A stretch of DNA of 50,152 nt. It comes from Spirochaetota bacterium. Lineage in GTDB: Bacteria; Spirochaetota; JAAYUW01; JAOAHJ01. The stretch lies in assembly GCA_026415295.1 (NCBI GenBank), contig JAOAHJ010000028.1, forward strand, positions 66,964 through 117,115, given 5' to 3'. Below, piece by piece: positions 35,250 to 44,393 of the stretch. Position 1 is the first letter of the stretch; every line of letters starts with the position of its first letter. Under the pieces are notes generated by a model. The model had not been told where the DNA came from, did not search any database, and saw nothing but the letters and a program-made list of their open reading frames with translations. A program made the translations under genes and the position numbers.

Positions 35250-36119
35250 CTAAGTTTTATTTTTCTTCTCATTGGCAATTTTTATTAAATCTTCAAACTT
35301 TACTGAATACTCTCTATTACAAAATAAGCATTTAATGATAGGATTTTCTTTTTTTTCCATATATAAAACTAGCTCTTCTTTTTTCAATAATTTAATTATA
35401 TTTAAAGCAAATTCATATGAACAATCACACTTAAGAAAAATATTTTCTTCATTTAAAATATTCCCTTCTATATTACCAAAAAAGTTTTTTATTATCTTTG
35501 CTGGATCATTATTAATAGAATCAAGTATATTTATTTTATCATTACTTAAAAAATATAGAAAATTTAAATAATTTGAGTGCACATGTGGATAAGGGATAAC
35601 AACAATTGCCCCTGCTTCAGCAATATCAAAATTATTATCATTAAAATTATATTTTATATCAGATTTTATTAAAATATTTGAATCCCCCGTATCATAGAAA
35701 TAGTTTGCAAAATTTTGTTCAATAACAGAAGAATTTTTTTTAATAATAGTTTCAAGGTCATCCTTATAGCCTTTAAGTCTTCTTAAAAATTTAATGATCC
35801 CATGATCATTAAATAAATCTTCAAGTTTTCCACTTTGAGATGGATCTTTCACCATAATCTTAAAAATTCCACTTTTAGTAATAAAAATTTTAGTAAAATT
35901 ATCTTTATTCAACTCTACATCAATTAAAAGTTGGTCCTCTTGATTTTTTAATAATAAAGTTGAAAATATATTTGACAACATTGCAATTTTTCCAACAATA
36001 AAGCTTAAAGGTGCAGATAAGTTATGAATTTTTATTATTTCATTTAGAGTATTTCTAAAAGTTAATGCGTATATTCTTGCATTTTTATAATTATCAACAA
36101 AAATAATTTTTTTATCCAT
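35250..36119 (-). CDS. hslO: Hsp33 redox-regulated chaperone
   Basis: The 289-residue protein has the Hsp33 N-terminal fold and the C-terminal zinc switch with four cysteines as CxC-X30-CxxC: Cys231, Cys233, Cys264 and Cys267. In the family, oxidation of these cysteines releases zinc and turns on holdase activity, protecting unfolded proteins during oxidative stress. AGAIVVIPYPH (168-178) is a divergent form of the usual AGGLLVQ.LP stretch. The N-terminal half is poorly conserved. Start ATG 36119 lacks a strong Shine-Dalgarno. It ends against the 102-residue gene and begins 71 bases downstream of flgB on the same strand. Confidence 0.88.
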   Translation of the reverse strand: MDKKIIFVDNYKNARIYALTFRNTLNEIIKIHNLSAPLSFIVGKIAMLSNIFSTLLLKNQEDQLLIDVELNKDNFTKIFITKSGIFKIMVKDPSQSGKLEDLFNDHGIIKFLRRLKGYKDDLETIIKKNSSVIEQNFANYFYDTGDSNILIKSDIKYNFNDNNFDIAEAGAIVVIPYPHVHSNYLNFLYFLSNDKINILDSINNDPAKIIKNFFGNIEGNILNEENIFLKCDCSYEFALNIIKLLKKEELVLYMEKKENPIIKCLFCNREYSVKFEDLIKIANEKKNKT

Positions 36120-36190
36120 AATAAATATTAAATTTCTTTATAAATATCTTGTAAAAACTTGTGATATAAATTTCAAAATATCTTAATTTT

Positions 36191-36613
36191 TTATTTTAGT
36201 GATAAGTTAATTAGATTATAATTATTTTTTAATAACTCCATTACAGTTTGAAAAACTAAATTATTTTTAGATAAATCTGTCATCTCTTTTTCTATATCAA
36301 CATTATTGCCATCATTTCTCATAGTTGTTGAATAGTCAACTACTCTCTTAGCCTGAACCTCCTCCCATTTTATTGGTATGACAAATGGTATATGCCTTTG
36401 TCTTGATACTTTTGCTTGAAATCCTTGATAATTTTCCCTCTCTATTGCCCTTTTTAGTTGTGCTTCAAAAGTTATTTCTGATCTCTTAAATCCAGGGGTA
36501 TCCACATTTGCAATGTTATCAGCTATTACATTTAATCTTTTATTTAAAGCAGATAGATACATTTTTGACATTTGAATTATTCTATATGAATATCCTTTAT
36601 TGTTTAATTCCAT
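36191..36613 (-). CDS. flgB: flagellar basal-body rod protein FlgB
   Basis: The 140-residue protein forms part of the proximal rod of the flagellum. LNVIADNIANVDTPGFKRSEITFE (residues about 28-51) is the conserved N-terminal rod motif, and NDGNNVDIEKEMTDLSKNNLVFQ (about 104-126) the matching C-terminal part. Both helices needed for rod assembly are present and the length is normal. The ATG follows AGGGAAAA. FlgB genes usually sit with flgC and fliE, but here none is adjacent: hslO is downstream and a hydrolase gene upstream. Confidence 0.93.
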   Translation of the reverse strand: MELNNKGYSYRIIQMSKMYLSALNKRLNVIADNIANVDTPGFKRSEITFEAQLKRAIERENYQGFQAKVSRQRHIPFVIPIKWEEVQAKRVVDYSTTMRNDGNNVDIEKEMTDLSKNNLVFQTVMELLKNNYNLINLSLK

Positions 36614-36769
36614 ATTTTTTCCCTATATTTATTAGACTAATTTATTGTTTATATTTACTCTTCTTTATATAAATCGATAGAATTTTAGATTACTCAATAT
36701 ATTTTTTCTTTAAAAAATCAATTCTTTAAATTAATAAATTGAAATAATTATAATTATTTATAAAAACTT

Positions 36770-37918
36770 TTAATAAAACTTAGAAATAAATTCAAAAATT
36801 GAATCCCAATATCTGTTTTCATCAGAGTAAATAGATCTTGCATGTTGATTACATTCAAATACTTCTAAAAAAGTTATTTTATTTTTTTTATTTCTTTTTC
36901 TATAAATTTTGAAAGGCATAAATAATGGTATAAGTTCATCATATTTTGAATGAATTAATAAAACAGGCACATCAGAATTAATTAGATCATTTTCTGGATT
37001 TATGCTATCAATATTAAATCTAGCAAATATCTTAACAATAAATTTAGAAATTAATAAAATTATGAGAGATATAAATTTAAATTTTAATACTTTCTTAATA
37101 CTGTAAAAAGATAATTCTCTAAGTGAACTAAAAATTGAATCTAAAATTACAAAAGATGGTTTATATTTTAAATATTTTAGAGATTGAGCTGCTATAGCAG
37201 CTCCCATAGACTCTCCAAAGATACCAAAGCAAGTTTTATTAGAGATATTTTCACAATTAAAATATTTCATAATTACTTCATTTACTAACTCGCTATCAAA
37301 TAGATCAACTATAAATAAATCTTTTTCAAAAAATATTCCCAACTTATCAAAATATTTTTGCTCTTTTTGAATTTTTTTAATAGAGTTTAATGGTTTAAAT
37401 TGATTTATTTTACTTTTAAATTTATTAAAACTAGTTTTTTCTTCTTTTTTAGAAAAGTTAAAACTATTTATTTTATCTATAATATAATTTATAAGCTTAG
37501 CTAAATCATTTTTCTCATAGAAACCATATGTTGGGAAATAACCTCCGCTTTTCCCATGACCTTTAAGATCAATTAAGACACATGTCCAATTATTTTCTAA
37601 AAAAGGTAATAAATATTTATACATCCCATAGAGAGTCCATGTTACCCCATGAACAAAAAAAACTACTCTATCTAAGTTACCAGGAAATATTTGGCCATAT
37701 ATTTTATAACCAAAATCTGATTTATAATAAAAATGAATCTTCTTTAAATCCAATAAATAATTATTAAATTCTCCTTTTTTTAATCCATCAATAATAGTAT
37801 ATTTTACACTATACTTTTTATCTCTAATTAATTTCTTAACAAAATAAAGGGAAATAAAAGAGAAAAATAATAGTATTGATAAAATTAAAAAAATAAAAAA
37901 AAATAAAAAAACTTTCAC
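36770..37918 (-). CDS. membrane-anchored alpha/beta hydrolase
   Basis: The 382-residue protein begins with one hydrophobic helix (3-27) that probably anchors it in the membrane. The hydrolase domain shows HG at 90-91, DLKGHGKSGG at 117-126, the nucleophile elbow GESMG with Ser237, Asp327 (SKYDELIP) and His359 (NQHAR). A Lys/Asn-rich insertion of about 70 residues (152-222) separates the sheet strands. A second hydrophobic stretch lies at 278-300. It resembles bacterial BAAT/BEM46-like hydrolases; the substrate is unknown. The start is a GTG directly after an in-frame stop and has little Shine-Dalgarno, so the exact beginning is less sure. Confidence 0.78.
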   Translation of the reverse strand: MKVFLFFFIFLILSILLFFSFISLYFVKKLIRDKKYSVKYTIIDGLKKGEFNNYLLDLKKIHFYYKSDFGYKIYGQIFPGNLDRVVFFVHGVTWTLYGMYKYLLPFLENNWTCVLIDLKGHGKSGGYFPTYGFYEKNDLAKLINYIIDKINSFNFSKKEEKTSFNKFKSKINQFKPLNSIKKIQKEQKYFDKLGIFFEKDLFIVDLFDSELVNEVIMKYFNCENISNKTCFGIFGESMGAAIAAQSLKYLKYKPSFVILDSIFSSLRELSFYSIKKVLKFKFISLIILLISKFIVKIFARFNIDSINPENDLINSDVPVLLIHSKYDELIPLFMPFKIYRKRNKKNKITFLEVFECNQHARSIYSDENRYWDSIFEFISKFY

Positions 37919-37967
37919 TTATTTATAATAAAAAAATTTCATTTATTTCAGTCGAAAAATTATCTTG

Positions 37968-39383
37968 TTAAACATTATCTTTTTCACCGTGTTCTTTTAA
38001 TATTTTATTTACTTTCTTTTCATCATATTTCAATAAAAGTAACAATCCAATTATACAAAATACAACTGCAAATACTGCTGTAAGTCTTACTCCTCCAACA
38101 GTTGTTAATTTTGCCCCACTATCTATATCAATTGCCTTTATTTGACCAATTTTTAATGTAGCTATCATTGGAAAAAGAAGTAAAGTTATAGATTGACCTA
38201 ATTTACTCATAAAAGTTCTAGCTCCAAAAAAGATAGCAGCTTTAAAATTACCTTTTTCATAACCATCAGCTTCTGCAATATCAGCAACTATAGAGTTTGG
38301 GATAATTCCAAAAATTGCTAAAGGTAAACTTGCAAAAAACATAACTATCCAACCTTGAATATGATTTGGAATAGGATATTTTCCAAGGCCAATAGTAAGT
38401 AAAAACACAAAACCAAATATTAAAAATCCTACAATTAAAAGATTTTTTTTACCTATCCTGTTTGCAATCCCTGGAATAAAAAAATAAAAAACAAAAGACA
38501 AAATAAACATTACAGTCATAAATGTAGTTGTCATTTCTTTTGGAAGGTTCATCAATACAACTACATAGTAACTAAATCCTGTAGATATAAAAGTTAAAGA
38601 TAGCCAATATGTTAAATCAGAAAGAGTAAAATATAAAAAACCTTTATTTTTAAAAGCTGAAATTAGTGCTTCAAAAGTTCCTTCTTGTGAAACATGTTCC
38701 TCTACATATTTATTTTCATTTATGAATATAACAGGAAGGTACATAGCAATAAATCCTATAATGGCAAAAATAATGTTAACAGTTTGAAATGCTTTAACTG
38801 GAGAAAATCCCATCTTTTCAAATATACCTGAAAATAGATAAATTTGATTACCAAGCATATAACCTAAAGCCCAAGTAATAGAAATCATAGTAGAAAGTTG
38901 TAATCTCTCCTTTGAAGAATGCCCAAGTTCACTCATTAAAGCAAAAAATGGAGTAACATACATTGTCATAAATAAATAAAACAAAATAATTGTAATATAT
39001 AACCAGATAATATTTAAAACACTAACACCATTAACAGGTGGCATAAAAACAAGGATAGATAAAATTGCAAATGGTAATCCACCTATCAACAAAAATAACA
39101 TTCTTCTACCTATTTTACTTTTAGTTCTATCAGACCATGATGCTATTAAAGGATCTGTAATAGCATCAAATAATCTACTTACAAAACCAACTGAACTTAT
39201 AATAATAGGCATAGAAATAAATATTGGAAATATAGGTTTCCCAGTATTTTGGTTAGTTGGTGGAAGATAAAAATATAAGAGAGTATTTCCAACAGTAAAT
39301 GAAGCTAAAGACCATCCAAATTGTCCAATGGCATAAATTATTTTTTTCCATAAAGGAAGTTGTAAAACTTTTTTGTCGGACAT
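37968..39383 (-). CDS. GPH-family (MelB-type) sugar:cation symporter
   Basis: The 471-residue membrane transporter has about twelve helices. DAITDPLIASWSDRTKSKIGRRM (about 67-90) is the MelB signature with the cation-site aspartates; it is repeated in reduced form after the central loop (near 285-300). Family members take up disaccharides, pentosides or glucuronides with Na+ or H+. The sequence does not reveal the sugar, and no glycosidase gene is adjacent. A Met-free loop with charged residues (about 220-235) splits the two halves. The ATG follows GGAGGATTTAA. It is separated from the hydrolase gene downstream by 49 bases. Confidence 0.88.
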   Translation of the reverse strand: MSDKKVLQLPLWKKIIYAIGQFGWSLASFTVGNTLLYFYLPPTNQNTGKPIFPIFISMPIIISSVGFVSRLFDAITDPLIASWSDRTKSKIGRRMLFLLIGGLPFAILSILVFMPPVNGVSVLNIIWLYITIILFYLFMTMYVTPFFALMSELGHSSKERLQLSTMISITWALGYMLGNQIYLFSGIFEKMGFSPVKAFQTVNIIFAIIGFIAMYLPVIFINENKYVEEHVSQEGTFEALISAFKNKGFLYFTLSDLTYWLSLTFISTGFSYYVVVLMNLPKEMTTTFMTVMFILSFVFYFFIPGIANRIGKKNLLIVGFLIFGFVFLLTIGLGKYPIPNHIQGWIVMFFASLPLAIFGIIPNSIVADIAEADGYEKGNFKAAIFFGARTFMSKLGQSITLLLFPMIATLKIGQIKAIDIDSGAKLTTVGGVRLTAVFAVVFCIIGLLLLLKYDEKKVNKILKEHGEKDNV

Positions 39384-39529
39384 TTAAATCCTCCATATTA
39401 ATTAATAATCAATTTTCTTAACAAATATTAACATAAATCAATATTTGTTCAACTTCTAAATTTAAAATATTTTAAATATAATTATCAATTATTAAAATTT
39501 TCTATTTCTTTAACTTAAAAATATTATAC

Positions 39530-40177
39530 TTAAATTTCTTTAATAAATTTACCTTCAACCTTATTTACTTCCTTAAAACCAATACTTTTCAAATAATTTT
39601 TATGATTTTTGCTTGATGTTTTTGTTACTAATTTATTAATTCCTTTACTTTTTAATAAATCACTTTTTTCAAAAAAAATAAATTTAGCAATCTTAAAATC
39701 TCTATATTGTTTTATTACATAATCTAGAACTATAAAATATTCTTGATCAGATAATTTTTTTAAAATAAATAAACCCGCAGGCAAAAGATCTCTTAAAATA
39801 AAATAAAAATAGTATTTCTCAGTTAAAGATTCTTCTTTTATTTTATTTAAATTAAAATTTTTATAATATTTTTTAATATCTTCTATATAAAAATTAATAA
39901 ATTTTTGAAGATAATCATAATTCACTTCAACTTCATATAAACTAAAGTACTCTTTTCTTTTAAAAATATTAATTAAAAAGTATAAATTTATAAAACATAT
40001 AAATAAATTTAAAAGAAAAACTGGTATTGAATTAATAAATATTCCATATAAAGAAAAAATAAAACTTCCTGCTAAATTAAAAATTCGTAATTTATATATT
40101 GAAGTCATTAATAAAGAAATTGCTATTATTAAAGAAGCAATATAGCCAAAGATTTCAATATAATTAATTGCAATCAT
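39530..40177 (-). CDS. YgjV-like membrane protein fused to a GNAT-like domain
   Basis: The 215-residue protein has three hydrophobic helices in the first 70 residues (IFGYIASLIIAISLLM, then LAGSFIFSLYGIFI and FLLNLFICFINLYFLI), the pattern of the YgjV-type inner-membrane family. The C-terminal 130 residues look like an acetyltransferase fold, with LLPAGLFILKKL and the late NHKNYLKSIGFKEV that recalls the GNAT motif B. No clear acetyl-CoA loop (Q/RxxGxG/A) is visible, so catalysis is doubtful. The ATG has AGAGGTGG upstream. It is the last of three GNAT-fold genes in a row. Confidence 0.65.
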   Translation of the reverse strand: MIAINYIEIFGYIASLIIAISLLMTSIYKLRIFNLAGSFIFSLYGIFINSIPVFLLNLFICFINLYFLINIFKRKEYFSLYEVEVNYDYLQKFINFYIEDIKKYYKNFNLNKIKEESLTEKYYFYFILRDLLPAGLFILKKLSDQEYFIVLDYVIKQYRDFKIAKFIFFEKSDLLKSKGINKLVTKTSSKNHKNYLKSIGFKEVNKVEGKFIKEI

Positions 40178-40291
40178 TTATCCACCTCTACAATAATTTT
40201 AATAAATTTTTTATCTCCTTTTATACTTAAAAAAATAAATCCCAGAAAATAAAGCAAAAGTTTTTATTTTTATTAAACATTTATAAATAAT

Positions 40292-41281
40292 TTATTTAAC
40301 TTTATAAAATTTAAATGGTATAATCAAAATGTCTGGATTATATGAAAGTTTTGAATTTCTGAGTGATTCAATACCCATATCATCTTCTCTATTAATGTAT
40401 TTATATTTACTCTTAAAATAATTAGAAACAAGATAATTTATCATTTGTGAAGCCCCTATATAATCTGAATCAAACTTTTCGAAATGAACTGTAATCATAT
40501 TTTTATTCTGTACACTTGCAACTGAAAAAGCAATAATTTTCTGGTCTACTTCAATAATAAAAAGATACAAATAAAGTTCTTTGAAGAATTTACATATCTT
40601 TTCTAAAATCCCAAGTTCATATTTAACTATTTCATCAATTTTATCTTCACTATTTTTTTGATTTTTCTTATTATACCATCTTTTAGCTAATTCAAAGCAT
40701 TTATTAAAAACATCACAATCAATTTCTTCACTAACAAAATTATAAAATTTGTAAGATGGATATTTTCTTAAAAATTGATTTACAAGATTTTTTTTTGAAT
40801 GAAATTTCCTCCCAGCTAAATTAGCTAAATTTTCTGATAAATATATATAATTTGCAGAATCTCTATCTTCTTCAATAATGTATCCTAAACTTCCAAATTT
40901 ATCTTTAAATTTAAGATAAAATTCCGAATAAAAAATTAAATTTTGAGGAATATTCTTATCAGCACAAAATCCGATGAAATCTAAAAGTTCACTAAATGAA
41001 AAGAAATCTCCAATAGGTTCAAGGATAAAATTGGTAAGGCTATTTAAAATTATCAATCTATCTTTGTAAATAAACCATTTATACTTATAAAGATCTTTCC
41101 AGAAAAAAAGATTATTAAAGTTAAAATCACATAGATTATGATTGTATTTATAAAAATAGTAATTAAAAATAGATTTATACTCTATATTTATTTCATTAAA
41201 ACCTGAAATATCATATTCAAAGTTTTTTAGTTTACTACAAATATTTTCAAACTCAAAATCTTCTATATTACTTTTTCCCAT
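40292..41281 (-). CDS. DUF2156 protein (phosphatidylglycerol lysyltransferase C-domain-like)
   Basis: The 329-residue soluble protein belongs to the DUF2156 family, the double-GNAT fold also found at the C-terminus of MprF-type aminoacyl-phospholipid synthases. VHFEKFDSDYIGASQMINYLVSN and YINREDDMGIESLRNSKLSYNP near the C-terminus are the family signature. The MprF membrane part is absent. Relatives are known in lipid aminoacylation, but the substrate is not predictable here. The frame extends to ATG 41311; ATG 41281 has AAAGGA at proper distance, while the first has none, so the shorter form is chosen. Confidence 0.8.
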   Translation of the reverse strand: MGKSNIEDFEFENICSKLKNFEYDISGFNEINIEYKSIFNYYFYKYNHNLCDFNFNNLFFWKDLYKYKWFIYKDRLIILNSLTNFILEPIGDFFSFSELLDFIGFCADKNIPQNLIFYSEFYLKFKDKFGSLGYIIEEDRDSANYIYLSENLANLAGRKFHSKKNLVNQFLRKYPSYKFYNFVSEEIDCDVFNKCFELAKRWYNKKNQKNSEDKIDEIVKYELGILEKICKFFKELYLYLFIIEVDQKIIAFSVASVQNKNMITVHFEKFDSDYIGASQMINYLVSNYFKSKYKYINREDDMGIESLRNSKLSYNPDILIIPFKFYKVK

Positions 41282-41341
41282 TGAAATCCTTTCATATTTA
41301 TTAATATTCATAAAATATTATCAATCTTTAATATCATTTTT

Positions 41342-41767
41342 TTATAAATATTTAATTTGCGAATATTTATATGGGACATATTTCTCCATCTTTTCAAAAC
41401 CTAATTTTTTATAAAAATTTTCTGTACCTGGTTCACCTATTAGAGCTATCCAATTTATTTTTTTACTTTTAAGATATATCAAAATAAATTCAACAATTTT
41501 AGATCCAATTCCCTGTTTTCTATAATCTTTTGATACTACAACATCCTGTATATAAGCATCAGATACCCCATCAGATAAAACTCTTCCAATACCAACAAGC
41601 CTATTATTTAAAAAAGCACCTACAAAAATGTAACTGCCTTTAATAATTTTTTTAATTAAACTACTGTCTTTTTCATCATTTTTATCCCACCATCCTGCAT
41701 CTTTATATAATTCAATTATCTTTTCTTTTTCTATTTTTCTTATTATCTTTATTTTCAGATCTTCCAT
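41342..41767 (-). CDS. GNAT-family N-acetyltransferase
   Basis: The 141-residue protein carries VVSKDYRKQGIGSKIVEFIL (motif A, with the RKQGIGS acetyl-CoA loop at about 81-87) and EPGTENFYKKLGFEKM (motif B). It is a complete single-domain acetyltransferase. The acceptor, small molecule or protein, is unknown. It lies 60 bases upstream of the DUF2156 gene on the same strand. Upstream, 262 bases of AT-rich sequence separate it from the divergent flgJ-like gene. Confidence 0.88.
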   Translation of the reverse strand: MEDLKIKIIRKIEKEKIIELYKDAGWWDKNDEKDSSLIKKIIKGSYIFVGAFLNNRLVGIGRVLSDGVSDAYIQDVVVSKDYRKQGIGSKIVEFILIYLKSKKINWIALIGEPGTENFYKKLGFEKMEKYVPYKYSQIKYL

Positions 41768-41996
41768 ACTTAGACCCTCACTAAAACTATTAAATATCTT
41801 TATATTTTAGATTAATCTGCAATATTATTTTATAATAAATTTTTAAATAGTTAGATTAACTTAACAAATTTGTTTAACCTTTTTAATATTAATCAATAAT
41901 TTTTAAATGTAAAATAAATTAAATAATTAAATATATTAAATATAATGATATTTCATAATTAAATTTATTTTTTTATCATCAATTTATTTGTATTTT

Positions 41997-42004
41997 TTCG
42001 ATAA
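41997..42004 (+). promoter_or_regulatory. candidate sigma-28-type -10 element before the FlgJ-like gene
   Basis: TTCGATAA lies 25 bases before the start and matches six of eight bases of the flagellar sigma-28 -10 consensus GCCGATAA. The -35 box at the expected distance matches poorly (four of eight), so this is only a hint. Confidence 0.25.
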
Positions 42005-42029
42005 TAAAATAAATTAAAAAGGGATAAAT

Positions 42030-42410
42030 ATGTCTGATTTTTCATACATTAATATTTACAATCCTAAAGAATATTATAATATAGAAAAAAATCAAACTAT
42101 AAAAAACAAAGTAGACAAACTAAAAGCAGAATTATATTCTACAGATATTGAAAAAAATAGTAAATATGACTTAACAAAATTAAAAGAAATATCATCAGAT
42201 TTTGCTTCTCTTTTTATTAAAATGATGTTGGATGAGCTTAAAAAATCTTTAAATCCTGAAAATGATATTCTTTATGGTGGATTTAGAGAAGATTTATGGA
42301 AAGACATGCTTTTTGATGAATATTCAAAAAAGTTATCTAGAAATGGTCTAAATTCGCTATCAGAAATTATTTACAAATCAATAATCCAAAATCTATCAAA
42401 TTTAAAATAA
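42030..42410 (+). CDS. flgJ: FlgJ-like rod-binding protein
   Basis: The 126-residue protein matches the N-terminal rod-binding domain of FlgJ: ISSDFASLFIKMMLDELKKSL (about 53-73) followed by DLWKDMLFDEYSKKLSRNGLNSLSEIIY (about 89-116). The muramidase domain of enterobacterial FlgJ is lacking, as known in many flagellated phyla. It would cap the growing rod in the periplasm; there is no signal peptide, so export by the flagellar system is assumed. The ATG follows AAAGGGATAAAT. No other flagellar gene is adjacent. Confidence 0.85.
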   Translation: MSDFSYINIYNPKEYYNIEKNQTIKNKVDKLKAELYSTDIEKNSKYDLTKLKEISSDFASLFIKMMLDELKKSLNPENDILYGGFREDLWKDMLFDEYSKKLSRNGLNSLSEIIYKSIIQNLSNLK

Positions 42411-42459
42411 TTTTATTAATAATCTATTATTATCTAAAATTAATTATTTACGACCTATT

Positions 42460-43026
42460 TCAATAATCATAAAAATTTATTGATGAATAAATTAATTTTT
42501 CATAAACCTTTATTTTAAAGTTTAATTCCTTTAGTTTAAAGAAAATAGTAGAAAAAATATCCCATATTAGAACCCAAGCACCTATCATAATACCATTAGC
42601 TATAATATTTTTTATCATACTTATTTTAATAAGATCTTCAACAAATGATGAGAGTAATAAGAATATAACTCCAGTTATTGCATAAATAGAAGTGCTTTTT
42701 ATCAACCTTCTTTTTTCATTATAAATTCTTCTATAACCAAATTTTAAATTATTTTTAATAATTCTTTTTAATTTTTCTTCAATATCTTCATCTTTTAACT
42801 TTTCAGGTATATAAAAATTAATTGATATCTTCGATTTCAAAGGAATTTCCAAAGCACACTCTTCTATAAATTCTATAAGATCTGGATCAATATCCCTTTT
42901 TGTAAAAGGAGCAAAGTCCCATTCATTAAAAATATCTGAATATTGATCAAGGGAAATATCAATATTATAAGTATCAGTCTTTTTTTCATATCTATATATT
43001 TCTTTTAATTTTAAAACATCTTTCAT
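42460..43026 (-). CDS. unknown membrane protein, 188 residues
   Basis: I do not recognise a named family. The first 100 residues are soluble and charged, with DFAPFTKRDIDPDLIEFIEECALEIPLKSK (split, about 37-66) as the most distinctive part. Two hydrophobic helices follow at about 110-126 and 137-160, with a short charged linker, and a cytoplasmic-looking tail ends in SSINFYDY. The layout suggests a small membrane protein whose N-domain faces the cytosol. It converges with the FlgJ-like gene and is followed upstream by mraY (83-base gap, same strand). Confidence 0.65.
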   Translation of the reverse strand: MKDVLKLKEIYRYEKKTDTYNIDISLDQYSDIFNEWDFAPFTKRDIDPDLIEFIEECALEIPLKSKISINFYIPEKLKDEDIEEKLKRIIKNNLKFGYRRIYNEKRRLIKSTSIYAITGVIFLLLSSFVEDLIKISMIKNIIANGIMIGAWVLIWDIFSTIFFKLKELNFKIKVYEKLIYSSINFYDY

Positions 43027-43108
43027 AAAAATTTATTTTATACATATTGTTTTTGTTAAAATAAAACTTCATTTATTTATTAATTTAAATTTTTTAATCA
43101 AAAATATT

Positions 43109-44155
43109 TTATCTTATCTTTAGGAATATTCCTAAAAGTCCAAGTGTTATTAATAATTGTAAAATTAGAAATTTAACCATTACCTGAGTATTTGACCAGT
43201 TTCTAGTCTCTCTAAAATGGTCATGTAATGGAAACCTAGTATTTTTGAATATTCTTATTCTAAGAAACCTAATAAAAGCAACTTTTACAAGTCCAGTTCC
43301 TCCATTTATTAAGAGGACTGTAGAAACTATAAAATATATGAAGGGATTACCAATTTTTATAATTAAAACCCCGATAAAAAATCCTAAAGCTCTGGAACCT
43401 GCATCACCCATTAAAATTATTGATGGAAAAGCATTATACCATATATATGCAATTAAAGCTCCAGTTAAAACAAATGAAAGTATTCCCCATATAGCTCCAT
43501 CTTTTATGTGTGGTAAAAGAAGGTATTTCGATATATCTTTATGTCCTAAAATAAAATACATAAGAAAACCTAATGTTATTAAAGATACTAGAACTAACAT
43601 TCCTGATAAGCCATCAACTCCATCTGAACAATTGGTAGTATTTATAGATATCCATATTAAAAATGTCCCAAGTATATTAAATAACCATTTTGGTAAATAA
43701 ATCATTCCATTGTAAAAAGGAATCCATATATAAGAATTTTCAAAATAAGAAATAATAAATGTTGCCAAAAAAGCTAAAATCAAATCAATTAACCCTTTTT
43801 TATATTCATTCCATGGAATCTCACTCTTATCATCTAAGAAACCAAATAACATTGTTAAAAATGTTAAAATAAGAATTAAATATATCTCTAAGTCAAAGGG
43901 GATTACTAAAAAAGAAACAAAAATAAATATAGTAATAAAAATTACTCCAGCGCCAGTAGGTTTACCTTTAGCTTTTTCACTTTGCAAAGCAAAATTTCTT
44001 CCCCTATCATATGGCAATTTTTTTGAAAATTTTGGTAGCAATATAAAAGAGAGAAAAAAAGAAAGATAAAATCCAAGCATTGAAATAAAAGAATTTGAAC
44101 CAAACAATCTAAAAGGTCCAAAATATTGTTTTAAATTTTCAATATACCTTAACAT
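43109..44155 (-). CDS. mraY: phospho-N-acetylmuramoyl-pentapeptide transferase
   Basis: The 348-residue integral membrane enzyme makes lipid I for peptidoglycan. About ten helices are visible. Catalytic or metal residues appear in FLDDKSEIPW (Asp108, Asp109), NTTNCSDGVDGLSG (172-185) and LMGDAGSRALGF (Asp251). The C-terminal motif reads RFPLHDHFRE (His311, His313), where most bacteria have PLHHHFE. KGKPTGAGVIF near 63-73 replaces the common GTPTMGG. These changes mark a known divergent MraY branch; WecA-type enzymes were considered but the SDGVDGL and GDAGSR forms favour MraY. No mur gene is adjacent. Confidence 0.88.
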   Translation of the reverse strand: MLRYIENLKQYFGPFRLFGSNSFISMLGFYLSFFLSFILLPKFSKKLPYDRGRNFALQSEKAKGKPTGAGVIFITIFIFVSFLVIPFDLEIYLILILTFLTMLFGFLDDKSEIPWNEYKKGLIDLILAFLATFIISYFENSYIWIPFYNGMIYLPKWLFNILGTFLIWISINTTNCSDGVDGLSGMLVLVSLITLGFLMYFILGHKDISKYLLLPHIKDGAIWGILSFVLTGALIAYIWYNAFPSIILMGDAGSRALGFFIGVLIIKIGNPFIYFIVSTVLLINGGTGLVKVAFIRFLRIRIFKNTRFPLHDHFRETRNWSNTQVMVKFLILQLLITLGLLGIFLKIR

Positions 44156-44393
44156 ATTTAATCTTTCCTTTTTTAATATTTCAAATTTATAATATTTTAA
44201 TAGAGTTTATAAAATTTAATACTAACTAAATAATTTTTATATAATTTTTAAGTTGAATTATTTTATAAATAAATAAAATATATATCAAGAGAAGTATAAT
44301 ACCAAAAAAAAATAAATAAACTATTAAATTTAAAATAAAAATCAAACAATTTTCAATAAATTAATTTATATAATTTTTTATTATGGAGAAATT

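Noticed and set aside
36742-36759. 18-base perfect palindrome AAATAATTATAATTATTT
   Set aside because: Composed only of A and T in AT-rich spacer; expected by chance and too weak as a hairpin.
41863-41874. AACAAATTTGTT palindrome between the GNAT and flgJ genes, considered as a Rex-type site
   Set aside because: The half-sites are in the wrong order for the Rex consensus TTGTTAA-N6-TTAACAA and it is short.
43245-43700. 151-codon plus-strand frame inside mraY
   Set aside because: Antisense of conserved mraY motifs; codon pattern is a mirror effect.
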